Assembly (NCBI RefSeq): GCF_003387075.1
Contig: NZ_QUMQ01000001.1
Span: 4,774,001-4,838,000, forward strand
Length of the DNA stretch: 64,000 nt
Reading direction: 5' to 3'
DNA from: Asanoa ferruginea
GTDB lineage: Bacteria > Actinomycetota > Actinomycetes > Mycobacteriales > Micromonosporaceae
The translations under genes were made by a program, and so were the position numbers. The notes beneath the pieces were generated by a model. The model had not been told where the DNA came from. It was given only the letters and a program-made list of their open reading frames with translations, and searched no databases. Below, one piece after another: positions 32,959 through 40,839 of the stretch (positions are counted from its first letter, which is position 1; each line of letters opens with the position of its first letter).

Positions 32959-34332
32959 ATGCCCATCGCCACGACCAACCCCGCGACGGGGGAGATGCTC
33001 CAGACGTTCGAGCCGATGGGCGAAAAGCAGATCGAGGAGATCCTGGCGTACGCCGCCGAAGCGGCCGCGGCGCTGCGAGCGTCCACATTCGACCAGCGAG
33101 GCGCCTGGATGCGCGAGGCCGCCCTGGTGCTGGAGGGCCGGCAGGCCGAGGTCGCCCGGCTGATGACGCTGGAGATGGGCAAGCCGGTCCGGGAGGCCGC
33201 CGACGAGGTCGCCAAGTGCGCGAGCGCGTGCCGCTACTACGCACAGCACGCCGAGCGGTTCCTGGCCGACATGCCGCACGACGCCGTCGCGGTCGGCGCT
33301 TCCACGGCGTACACCCGTTATGAGCCCCTGGGTCCGGTGCTGGCGGTGATGCCGTGGAACTTCCCGCTCTGGCAGGTGATCCGCTTCGCCGCGCCGGCCC
33401 TGATGGCCGGCAACCCCGGGCTGCTCAAGCACGCGTCGAACGTGCCGCAGACCGCGCTGTTCCTCGAGGAGTTGTTCCGCGACGCGGGTTTCCCGGCCGG
33501 CGCGTTCCAGACCCTGCTCGTCGGCTCCGACGCGATCGAGGACATCCTGCTGGATCATCGGGTACGCGCGGCGACCCTCACCGGCAGTTCGACGGCCGGC
33601 CGCGCGGTGGCGGCGATCGCGGGCCGCGCGCTGAAGAAAATGGTGCTGGAGTTGGGCGGCAGCGACCCGTTCGTGGTGCTCCCGTCGGCCGACTTCGACC
33701 GCGCCGTGTCGACGGCCGTGCGGGCCCGCTGCCAGAACAACGGCCAGTCGTGCATCGCGGCGAAACGGTTCATCGTGCACGGCGACATCTACGACGCGTT
33801 CGCCCGGGCGTTCACCGACGGGATGGCCCGGCTCCAGGTCGGCGACCCGCTCGACCACGCGACTGACATCGGCCCGCTGGCGTTGGCGCGCGGCCGCGAC
33901 GAGGTGGCCGCGCAGGTGGACGACGCGGTCGCGAAGGGCGCGACGGTGCTGACCGGCGGGCGCGTGCCGGACGGGCCGGGCTGGTTCTACCCGCCCACGG
34001 TCGTCACCGACCTGACCCCCGAGATGCGGCTGTTCGGCGAGGAGGTGTTCGGCCCGGTCGCCGGCCTCTACCGGGTCGAGTCGGTGGAGGAGGCGCTGGA
34101 GGTCGCCAACGCGACGGAGTACGGCCTGGGCAGCAACGCCTGGACCACCGACCCGGGCGAGCGGGAGCGGTTGATCGCCGGCCTCGACGCCGGCCAGGTC
34201 TTCGTCAACGGCATGACCACCTCGCATCCCGAGTTGCCGTTCGGCGGCGTCCGCAACTCGGGCTACGGCCGCGAGTTGGCAGACCTGGGCATCCGCGAGT
34301 TCTGCAACGCCAAGACCGTCTGGGTCGCCTGA
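32959..34332 (+). CDS. gabD: NADP-dependent succinate-semialdehyde dehydrogenase
   Basis: 457 residues. [17 protein letters not shown] is the usual N-terminus of actinobacterial SSADH proteins. NAD(P)-binding [10 protein letters not shown] is near residue 132, the catalytic Glu is in [12 protein letters not shown], and the catalytic Cys in [11 protein letters not shown] lies near residue 262. The enzyme oxidises succinate semialdehyde to succinate, at the end of the GABA and related degradative routes. ATG 32959 has an AGGAG box 6 nt upstream, better than the earlier ATG at 32941. No GABA transaminase is next to it. Confidence 0.93.
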   Translation: MPIATTNPATGEMLQTFEPMGEKQIEEILAYAAEAAAALRASTFDQRGAWMREAALVLEGRQAEVARLMTLEMGKPVREAADEVAKCASACRYYAQHAERFLADMPHDAVAVGASTAYTRYEPLGPVLAVMPWNFPLWQVIRFAAPALMAGNPGLLKHASNVPQTALFLEELFRDAGFPAGAFQTLLVGSDAIEDILLDHRVRAATLTGSSTAGRAVAAIAGRALKKMVLELGGSDPFVVLPSADFDRAVSTAVRARCQNNGQSCIAAKRFIVHGDIYDAFARAFTDGMARLQVGDPLDHATDIGPLALARGRDEVAAQVDDAVAKGATVLTGGRVPDGPGWFYPPTVVTDLTPEMRLFGEEVFGPVAGLYRVESVEEALEVANATEYGLGSNAWTTDPGERERLIAGLDAGQVFVNGMTTSHPELPFGGVRNSGYGRELADLGIREFCNAKTVWVA

Positions 34333-34360
34333 CCAGCAGCGCGCACGGCGTACCCGCTGA

Positions 34361-34411
34361 TTGCAGAATTTTGTTTGCAGAACTTTCTCTGTAGTTGGTA
34401 TGGTCGATCCC
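34361..34411 (+). promoter_or_regulatory. Promoter/operator of ArsR-MFS operon
   Basis: TTGCAGAA occurs twice, at 34361-34368 and 34375-34382, 14 bp apart, inside an A/T-rich stretch. TTGCAG at 34375 and TATGGT at 34399 form a -35/-10 pair with 18-bp spacing, which would start transcription at about the ATG at 34412 (leaderless). The repeat overlaps the -35, a normal place for an ArsR-type repressor to bind. Confidence 0.5.
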
Positions 34412-34999
34412 ATGGCGGATCGCATCATCACCGAGGTCGATGAACTCAAGGCGGTCACGCACCCGTTGCGGGTGCGGATGTTGGGCGCGTTGCGGGCCGA
34501 CGGGCCGGCCACCGCGACCGAGTTGGCGCGGCGGTTCGACACCGACACCGGCACGACCAGCTACCACCTGCGCAAGCTGGCCCGCTTCAAATTCGTCGAA
34601 GAGGCCGAGCAGCGCGACGGGCGCGAGCGGCGCTGGCAGGCCAGTGAGCCGACGACCTCGTGGGACAGCGCCGCGCTGTCGGTCACCGCCGAGGGGCGGG
34701 CCGCCGTGTCGGTCATGCGCCGGCACCAGCTGGCGGCGCTCGACCGCACGATCTCGGCCTACGACGCCGCGCAGACCGACCTGCCGCAAGAGTGGGTGGG
34801 CGCCGCCGGCATGAGCGACCTCCCGGCCACGCTGACGCCGCGGTCGCTGCACGCGCTGGAGGAACGGGTGATCGCGCTGATCGACGAGTTCGTCGCGGCC
34901 GACGCCGGCGAGCCCGACGCGCGGCCGGTGATGCTGTTCTACGGCGGCTTCCCGCGGATCGACCCGCCGGGCTGGGACGACGTCGCGGACGAGTCATGA
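34412..34999 (+). CDS. ArsR-family (winged-helix) transcriptional regulator
   Basis: 195 residues. The helix-turn-helix lies in ATATELARRFDTDTGTTSYH then LRKLARFKFVEEAE, with the wing RDGRERRWQAS; this is the HTH_20/ArsR type, with a C-terminal helical effector domain of about 100 residues. In this arrangement it should repress the MFS gene that overlaps its stop. ATG 34412 is chosen because the promoter places the transcript start there; ATG 34400 is an alternative. The signal is unknown. Confidence 0.85.
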   Translation: MADRIITEVDELKAVTHPLRVRMLGALRADGPATATELARRFDTDTGTTSYHLRKLARFKFVEEAEQRDGRERRWQASEPTTSWDSAALSVTAEGRAAVSVMRRHQLAALDRTISAYDAAQTDLPQEWVGAAGMSDLPATLTPRSLHALEERVIALIDEFVAADAGEPDARPVMLFYGGFPRIDPPGWDDVADES

Positions 35000-36282
35000 C
35001 CGGGCGGCGCGCCGAATGGCGCTACGCGTTGCTGGTCTTCCTGTTCTGGTTGCCGAGCGGGCTCTACGTGGCGACGAAGATCCTGCTGATGCTCGATCGC
35101 GGGCTCAGCGTCGCCGCCATCGGCACGGTCGTGCTGGTCTTCTCGCTGACGACGGCGGCGCTCGAGTTGCCGACCGGGGGGCTCGCCGACGTGATCGGGC
35201 GCCGCACGGTGCTCGCCGCCTCGGCGGTGGCCAGCTTCGCCGGGCTGGCGCTGCTGGCCGTCGCCGACGGGTTCTGGCTGTTCGCCGCGTCGGCGGTGCT
35301 GCGCGGCGTCGCCCGGGCCCTGTCGAGCGGTCCCGACGAGGCCTGGTTCGTCGACACCATGCATGCCGCCGAGGGGCCCGACGCGTTCCTGACCCGCGGG
35401 CTGGCCCGGGGTGAGGCCGCGTCCTCGGTCGGGCTGCTGATCGGCACGCTGGTCGGCGGGGCCCTGCCGCTCGCGATCGGTGCGGTCGGTCCACTGTCGG
35501 CGCTGGCCGTTCCGGTGGCGATCGCCGCGCTGGTCGAGCTGGTCCGGCTCGGGGTGACGCTCGGTGGCATGCCCGAGCCGCCGCGGCCGCGCACCACGGT
35601 CGGCGCCGTGCTGCGCGGCGTGCCCGCGACCGTCACTGGCGGGCTCCGGTTGGGGCTGCGCGACGGGGTGCTCGCGCGGCTGCTGCTGGCCGGCTCCGGC
35701 GTCGGCGTGGCCCTGTCCGCGATCGAGTTGCTCACCCCGGGGTGGTTGGCCGGCCTGGTCGGCGATCCGGCCCGGGGCGCGACCACCTATGCCACGGTCG
35801 CTGCCGCGGGATTCGGGGCCAGTGCGGTCGGCAGCCTGCTCGGGCCGTGGGTGCAGCGCCGGCTCGGTTCGGCGGTCCGGGCCGGGGTGGCCGGCATCGC
35901 GCTGGGCGCGGTGGCGCTGCTGGGCGTCGCGGTAGCCGGGCCTGCCCTGCACGGGGCGGTCGCCGGGGTGACGGTGATCGCTGCCGCCTACCTGGTGCTG
36001 TTCGTGGGCCTCGGGATCACGGCCGCTCCGCAGGCGGCGGTGCTGCACGCCCGGGTCGCGGCGGGAGAGCGGGCGACGGTGGTGTCCGTGCAGTCGCTGG
36101 CTCTACAGGCCGCGGGCGCGCTGGGTTCGGTCTGCTTCGGGACACTGGCCGCGACGCGGGGCGCTCCGTTCGCGTTCGGCCTCGCGGGCGTCGCCCTCGC
36201 CGCCGCGGCCTGGCTGGTCGCCCGGATCCGTCTGCCCGAGGCCACGCCCCAATCAGCGCCCGCGCCAGCTCTCGCGGCGTAG
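34996..36282 (+). CDS. MFS transporter
   Basis: 428 residues with 12 hydrophobic helices. The loop 2-3 motif is GGLADVIGRRTVL near residue 62, typical of MFS proteins, and the second half opens with LRLGLRDGVLARLLLAGSG. ATG 34996 overlaps the TGA of the ArsR gene (ATGA), so expression is coupled to it. Regulators of this kind often govern drug or metabolite efflux; the substrate is unknown. Confidence 0.9.
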   Translation: MTGRRAEWRYALLVFLFWLPSGLYVATKILLMLDRGLSVAAIGTVVLVFSLTTAALELPTGGLADVIGRRTVLAASAVASFAGLALLAVADGFWLFAASAVLRGVARALSSGPDEAWFVDTMHAAEGPDAFLTRGLARGEAASSVGLLIGTLVGGALPLAIGAVGPLSALAVPVAIAALVELVRLGVTLGGMPEPPRPRTTVGAVLRGVPATVTGGLRLGLRDGVLARLLLAGSGVGVALSAIELLTPGWLAGLVGDPARGATTYATVAAAGFGASAVGSLLGPWVQRRLGSAVRAGVAGIALGAVALLGVAVAGPALHGAVAGVTVIAAAYLVLFVGLGITAAPQAAVLHARVAAGERATVVSVQSLALQAAGALGSVCFGTLAATRGAPFAFGLAGVALAAAAWLVARIRLPEATPQSAPAPALAA

Positions 36283-36431
36283 CGTCCGGCACAGCCAGCT
36301 CAGCCGCCTGGTGGCCAGCGGCGTGCCGACGCGGCGCCGCGGTCATCGCGGCGCCGCGATCGGATGCAAGCGGCACTGCGGCGAATGCGTGCCTGTGTAG
36401 CCGGCCCCGTCCCGGGGTAGTACCTGACCGC

Positions 36432-37388
36432 ATGACCGTCTATGGCTGGCACGCCTCGCACGAGCAGGTCCATCCGCGCGCACTCCTCGACGCCGCGGTC
36501 GCGGCCGAACAGGCCGGGTTCGGTGCCGCGATGAGCTCCGACCACTTCTCGCCGTGGAGCGCACGCCAAGGCGAATCGGGCTTCGCGTGGTCGTGGCTGG
36601 GCGCCGCGCTCCAGGCCACCGACCTCCAGTTCGGCGTGGTCAACGCGCCGGGACAGCGCTACCACCCCGCGATCATCGCGCAGGCGATCGGCACCCTCGG
36701 CGCCATGTATCCGGGCCGGTTCTGGGCCGCCCTCGGCACCGGCGAGGCCAGCAACGAGCACATCACCGGCGGTGGGTGGCCGCGCAAGGAGCTGCGTACC
36801 AAGCGGCTCGAAGAATGCGTCGACATCATCCGCGCGCTGCTCGCCGGTGAAGAGGTCAGCCACGACGGGCTGGTCACCGTCGATCGGGCCAAGCTCTGGA
36901 CCCGCCCCGCCGAGCCGCCGGCCCTGATCGGGGCGGCCGTCAGCACCGAGACCGCAGAATGGTGTGCCGGCTGGGCCGACGGGCTGATCACCGTCAACGC
37001 GCCGCACGAGCACCTGCTCCGGATGGTCGCCGCCTACCGCGACGCGGGCGGGCGTGGACCCGTCTGCCTCCAGGCGCACCTGAGTTGGGCGGGCACCCAG
37101 GAGGAAGCCGAGGCGATCGCCTACGAGCAGTGGCGCTCCAACGTGTTCGCGCCGCCGGTCTGCTGGGACCTGGAGCTGACCGACCACTTCGACGCCGTCT
37201 CCGCCGACCTGCCGATAGAGCGGGTGGCCGCGACCGTCGACATCTCCACCGACCTCGGCTGGCACGCGGCGAACCTGCGCTCGTACGCCGAGATCGGGTT
37301 TGACCGCATTTATCTGCACCATGTCGGGCAGGAGCAGACGGCTTTCATCGAGGCGTTCGGCGCGAAGGTGCTGCCCGAGCTGGTGTGA
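36432..37388 (+). CDS. LLM-class F420-dependent oxidoreductase (TIGR03885-like)
   Basis: 318 residues of the luciferase-like monooxygenase fold: YGWHASHEQVHPRALLDAAV at the N-terminus with AAEQAGFGAAMSSDHFSPWS (the usual F420/FMN-contact strand ends), FGVVNAPGQRYHPAIIAQAI and MYPGRFWAALGTGEASNEHI, close to the deazaflavin F420-linked branch of actinobacteria. It probably reduces or oxidises a small metabolite with F420. ATG 36432 starts at the conserved N-terminus, 149 bp after the MFS gene; the gap shows nothing notable. Confidence 0.88.
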   Translation: MTVYGWHASHEQVHPRALLDAAVAAEQAGFGAAMSSDHFSPWSARQGESGFAWSWLGAALQATDLQFGVVNAPGQRYHPAIIAQAIGTLGAMYPGRFWAALGTGEASNEHITGGGWPRKELRTKRLEECVDIIRALLAGEEVSHDGLVTVDRAKLWTRPAEPPALIGAAVSTETAEWCAGWADGLITVNAPHEHLLRMVAAYRDAGGRGPVCLQAHLSWAGTQEEAEAIAYEQWRSNVFAPPVCWDLELTDHFDAVSADLPIERVAATVDISTDLGWHAANLRSYAEIGFDRIYLHHVGQEQTAFIEAFGAKVLPELV

Positions 37389-37435
37389 GGCGGTGCGGTT
37401 GGGCGCCGCCGCGTACGCCCAATAGCATTTCGCCC

Positions 37436-39016
37436 ATGCACCAGCTGACCGAGATCGTCATCCTGCTGGCGGTCGCCGTCTTCGGGGCGGCGCTGGCTCG
37501 CAAAATCGGCATTTTGTCGCCGATCGTGCTGATGATTATCGGTCTGGCGCTCTCGTTCGTCCCGGGGTTCCCGACGTTCCACCTCGACCCCGAGTTCGTG
37601 CTGATCGGCGTGCTGCCGCCGCTGCTCTACATCGCCGCGCTACAGACCTCGGTTCCGGCCTTCCGCTTCAACCTCCGGCCGATCCTGCTGCTCGGGGTCG
37701 GCCTGGTGGTGTTCACGGCGCTGGCGGTCGGCTACGTCGTGCACCTGATCCTGCCGATGGCGCCGTTCGCGATCTGCGTGGCGCTGGGTGCGGTGGTGGC
37801 GCCGCCCGATGCCGTCTCGGCGACCGCGATCGCCCGCCGGATCGGCCTGCCGCGCCGGCTGGTGACGATCCTCGAGGGCGAAAGCCTGATCAACGACGCC
37901 ACCGCGCTGGTGCTGCTCCGGGTGGCCACCGCCGCGGCGACCGGTAGCGCGGTCGGGTTCGGCAACGTCGGCGTGCAGATCCTCAGGTCGGCCGGCGGCG
38001 GCATCGCGATCGGCATCGTCGCCACGATGGTGTTCGGCTACCTGCACAAGAAGATCAAGGACCCGCTGCTCGACAACGCGCTCTCGCTGCTGATCCCGTT
38101 CGCCGTGGTGATCGTGTCCGAGGAGGCCGGCGCCTCCGGTGTGGTCGCCGTCGTGGTCACCGGGCTCGCCCTCGGGCATCGGATGCCGACGCTGATGGCG
38201 GCCGGCTCCCGCCTCCAGATGGACGCGTTCTGGCGGTTGGTCCGCTTCCTCCTGGAGGGGCTGGTCTTCCTGCTGGTCGGCCTCCAGTTGCGGGCGGTGA
38301 TCCTGGACATCAGCACCCCCTGGGGCACCGTGGTCGGTGTGACGCTCGCGGTGATCGGGACGCTGATCGTCACCCGTTACGTCTGGGTGCTGCCGGGCGC
38401 CTGGGTGCCCCGCATGTCGGCCCGCATCCGCCGCCGGGAGACCACGTTCACCTGGCACCATCCGGTGATCCTGGGCTGGGCCGGCATGCGCGGCGTCGTG
38501 ACGCTGGCCGCCGCCCTCGCGCTGCCGACCGTTGGCACCGGCGAGGGCGAGGCGATCTATCCCCGCGACGTGTTCATCTTCATCGCGTTCTCGGTGATCC
38601 TGTTCACCCTGCTGGTCTTCGGCACCACGCTGCCCGTCTTCGCGCGCATGGTCGGGCTGCCGGCCGACGACCCGACCAAGGACTTCCTGGCCGAGGCGTC
38701 GGTGCAGCAGGCGGCGGCCCGGGCGGCCAAGAGCCGGCTGGAGGCCAACCTCGAAGGCGCGCCCGAGTCGGTGGTCAAGCGGCTGCGCCAGCAGGTGGTC
38801 GATCGCACCAACACCGCGTGGGAGCGGCTGGGTGGCGACGGGCGGGAGACCCCTTCGGCGGCGTACGGTCGACTCCGGCAGGAGATGATCGACGCCGAGC
38901 GCGAGGTGTTCCGCACCGCCCGCGACGAGGGCCGCATCCCGGAAGAGGTGCTCAACCGGGCCTACCGCGACCTCGACCTCGAGGAATCCCTGCTCATCCG
39001 CAGGGAGGAAGACTGA
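37436..39016 (+). CDS. CPA1-family Na+/H+ antiporter
   Basis: 526 residues. About 12 membrane helices form the first 400 residues. APPDAVSATAIARRIGLP and LEGESLINDATALVLLR contain the Asp pair and the Asn-Asp of CPA1 exchangers, and GWAGMRGVVTLAAALALP is the conserved later segment. The cytoplasmic tail, about 110 residues, is helical and charged (AARAAKSRLEANLEG). It exchanges monovalent cations for protons. The stop overlaps the start of the zinc-finger gene (TGATG), a pairing seen in other actinobacteria. Confidence 0.92.
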   Translation: MHQLTEIVILLAVAVFGAALARKIGILSPIVLMIIGLALSFVPGFPTFHLDPEFVLIGVLPPLLYIAALQTSVPAFRFNLRPILLLGVGLVVFTALAVGYVVHLILPMAPFAICVALGAVVAPPDAVSATAIARRIGLPRRLVTILEGESLINDATALVLLRVATAAATGSAVGFGNVGVQILRSAGGGIAIGIVATMVFGYLHKKIKDPLLDNALSLLIPFAVVIVSEEAGASGVVAVVVTGLALGHRMPTLMAAGSRLQMDAFWRLVRFLLEGLVFLLVGLQLRAVILDISTPWGTVVGVTLAVIGTLIVTRYVWVLPGAWVPRMSARIRRRETTFTWHHPVILGWAGMRGVVTLAAALALPTVGTGEGEAIYPRDVFIFIAFSVILFTLLVFGTTLPVFARMVGLPADDPTKDFLAEASVQQAAARAAKSRLEANLEGAPESVVKRLRQQVVDRTNTAWERLGGDGRETPSAAYGRLRQEMIDAEREVFRTARDEGRIPEEVLNRAYRDLDLEESLLIRREED

Positions 39017-39285
39017 TGGGGGAGCCAATGACCTGCGAGCACATCACCGCGTCGGTGACGCCGGAGCCGCAGACCCGCGAGGGCTGCCAGGACTGCCTCG
39101 GCGCCGGCGCGCACGACTGGGTGCACCTGCGCCTCTGCGAGACCTGCGGCCACGTCGGCTGCTGCGACTCGTCGCCGAGCCGGCACGCGTCCGCGCACTT
39201 CCACGAGACCACCCACCCGGTGATCAAGTCGTTCCAACCCGGCGAAAACTGGAAATGGTGCTTCGTCGACGAGTCCCTCGGCTAG
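39016..39285 (+). CDS. UBP-type zinc finger domain protein
   Basis: 89 residues, nearly all one UBP-type (ZnF-UBP) finger: CEH, CQDC, CETCGHVGCCDSSPSRHASA and HFHETTHPV supply the Cys and His ligands in the right order. In eukaryotes this finger binds free ubiquitin C-termini; bacterial single-finger forms have no known ligand. It begins at ATG 39016, overlapping the antiporter stop; a second ATG at 39028 is possible. Coupling to the CPA1 antiporter suggests it regulates or accompanies it. Confidence 0.9.
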   Translation: MGEPMTCEHITASVTPEPQTREGCQDCLGAGAHDWVHLRLCETCGHVGCCDSSPSRHASAHFHETTHPVIKSFQPGENWKWCFVDESLG

Positions 39286-39309
39286 AGACAAGATCCAATT
39301 CATGACTCG

Positions 39310-39329
39310 GGTCCGCGGTGGCGCGGACC
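39310..39329 (+). terminator. Hairpin after the antiporter/zinc-finger genes
   Basis: GGTCCGC and GCGGACC pair (7 bp) around a 6-nt loop, 25 bp after the stop of the zinc-finger gene. There is no T-run. It may add to the palindrome at 39433 in ending rightward transcripts. Confidence 0.35.
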
Positions 39330-39432
39330 GTTCCTCCCGCGAGGGATCGCTCCGCTGCGCTGCGCTTGCCAGGTCCGCCGCTGGCCGGCCTGACTGCCGA
39401 TAAGCCCGATTTGCCGCCGCCGCGGCGGCGTT

Positions 39433-39494
39433 CCCTCTAGATCTAGGAAAAAAGTGGTAGCTATAGCTACCACTTTTTTCCTAGATCTAGAGGG
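39433..39494. terminator. Perfect 62-bp palindrome, dispersed bidirectional terminator copy 2
   Basis: The element reads ccctctagatctagg, A6, gtggtagcta and then its exact mirror. Within it GTGGTAGCTATAGCTACCAC is followed by TTTTTT on each strand, which is an intrinsic terminator in both directions. It sits between a rightward gene ending at 39285 and a leftward gene ending at 39502. A diverged second copy lies at 16755-16806, also between convergent genes. Confidence 0.85.
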
Positions 39495-39501
39495 AGGTCC
39501 C

Positions 39502-40704
39502 TCAGCCCTCTGTTTCCGGCTCCGTCGGCAGCGTGGGGAGGTCGTCGAACCACGGGTCGTACCAATCCGGTGCGTCCGTTGGGGCCGGCGGCATCGTGGG
39601 GAACGGCGGCATTGTCGGGAACGGCGGGAACGTCGGCATCGGCGGCTCGGTGGGCAGCGGCGGTTCCGTCGGCAGCGGCGGGAAGGTCGGTGTCGGGGGA
39701 GCGGTCGGGGGCGCTGTCCACGGGGGCTCGCCGTAGGTCTGCGGGCGGGCGTAGTAGAGATTGCCGTCCTCGGCCACGAACGCGATGTCGTGGCTGTCCC
39801 GGACGAAGGAGCCGCCCTCCACCGAGGCGCCGCCGGGGGCCTCGAACTTCGCCGTACCCGTGTATTTGCTGCTGAACGCGTCCTTCAGGAAGTCGTCGCC
39901 GGTGCGGGTCGGGTCGGTGGTGAAGACCCACAAGCGCTCGTGGTCGAGCGCCATCAGCCGGGACCGGTCGTCGGAGATGCCGACCGCCGAGATGTTGTCG
40001 ACGTTGTGGCCGATCTTGCCGATCCGGGTGACCGTCGCCCGTCCGGAGGTGCCGGCCGGCAGGTCGACCCGGTAGACCGGCGACCCGCTGGTCTTCGCGA
40101 ACACGTAGAAGTGCCCGTCGAGCCAGATCATCGCCTCGGAGTTGTAGGTCGTGCAGCCCGGTTTCGTGTTGTCCGGGAACCGCAGGTCGTAGGACGCGAC
40201 CACGCTGAGCGGCCCGGCGCCGTTCGGGTCCGGCTCGGCCACCCGGAGCAGCCGCTGCTGGTCCTTGCAGTTGTTGGCGCCCAACTGGCCGATCCACAGC
40301 GCGCCGGCGTCGTCGACGGTCAGGTCCTCCCAGTCGAGGTTCTTCGCGCCCTCGACCGGATAGCTCGGGAACAGCTCCGCGCCGCGCACCGGTTCCGGCA
40401 TCCCGCCGGAGGAGATCCGCATGCCCCAGATCGCGTCGCGCGGCCGGCCGGGCTTGCTCGAACCGCCGTCCCGCAGCCAGTAGTACATGCCCGGGTTGTG
40501 CCGGCTCGCGATCAGCCCCGACGCCTCGGACGCCGGCAGTTTCACCCCGAGCGCCGGCATCCGGCCCGCGACGATCGGCGCCTGCTCGACATCGGACACC
40601 GGGTCGGCGGCGTTGGCGCCCGTTCCCGGCCCGGCGAAGGCATACCAGCCCACCACTGAGGCAACCGAGAGGGCTGCGACGCTCCACAGCGTTCGTCCGC
40701 GCAT
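39502..40704 (-). CDS. Secreted beta-propeller-like protein with Pro-rich tail
   Basis: 400 residues from ATG 40704 (GGGAGG box). Signal MRGRTLWSVAALSVASVVGW ends near ANAADP. The body contains segments reminiscent of a propeller or esterase-like secreted fold: ASEASGLIASRHNPGMYYWL, NLDWEDLTVDDAGALWIGQL and NVDNISAVGISDDRSRLMAL. The last 70 residues are Pro/Thr/Met/Phe repeats (PTFPPLPTEPPLPTEPP). There is no anchor, so the protein is probably free outside the cell. The fold call is tentative and no catalytic residues are clear. Confidence 0.72.
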   Translation of the reverse strand: MRGRTLWSVAALSVASVVGWYAFAGPGTGANAADPVSDVEQAPIVAGRMPALGVKLPASEASGLIASRHNPGMYYWLRDGGSSKPGRPRDAIWGMRISSGGMPEPVRGAELFPSYPVEGAKNLDWEDLTVDDAGALWIGQLGANNCKDQQRLLRVAEPDPNGAGPLSVVASYDLRFPDNTKPGCTTYNSEAMIWLDGHFYVFAKTSGSPVYRVDLPAGTSGRATVTRIGKIGHNVDNISAVGISDDRSRLMALDHERLWVFTTDPTRTGDDFLKDAFSSKYTGTAKFEAPGGASVEGGSFVRDSHDIAFVAEDGNLYYARPQTYGEPPWTAPPTAPPTPTFPPLPTEPPLPTEPPMPTFPPFPTMPPFPTMPPAPTDAPDWYDPWFDDLPTLPTEPETEG

Positions 40705-40755
40705 CCGAGCCTCCCTAAAGCGAGCTGGTCTCAAGGTCTATTCGTAACATAAAGG

Positions 40756-40798
40756 ACAGTCCGGACGATGAGGACTGTACGGGTTTGACGATCGTCAA
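40756..40798. promoter_or_regulatory. Inverted repeats in divergent promoter region (40705-40839)
   Basis: A 7-bp inverted repeat ACAGTCC/GGACTGT (40756-40762, 40772-40778, 9-nt gap) is followed by a perfect palindrome TTGACGATCGTCAA (40785-40798). Both lie between the divergent secreted-protein and Nramp-like genes. The palindrome contains TTGACG on both strands, which could be a -35 in either direction. Binding-site status is inference. Confidence 0.45.
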
Positions 40799-40839
40799 TA
40801 TGGGGGAAGGAGGGCGGCACCCTGCCCCAGGAGGCCCTG

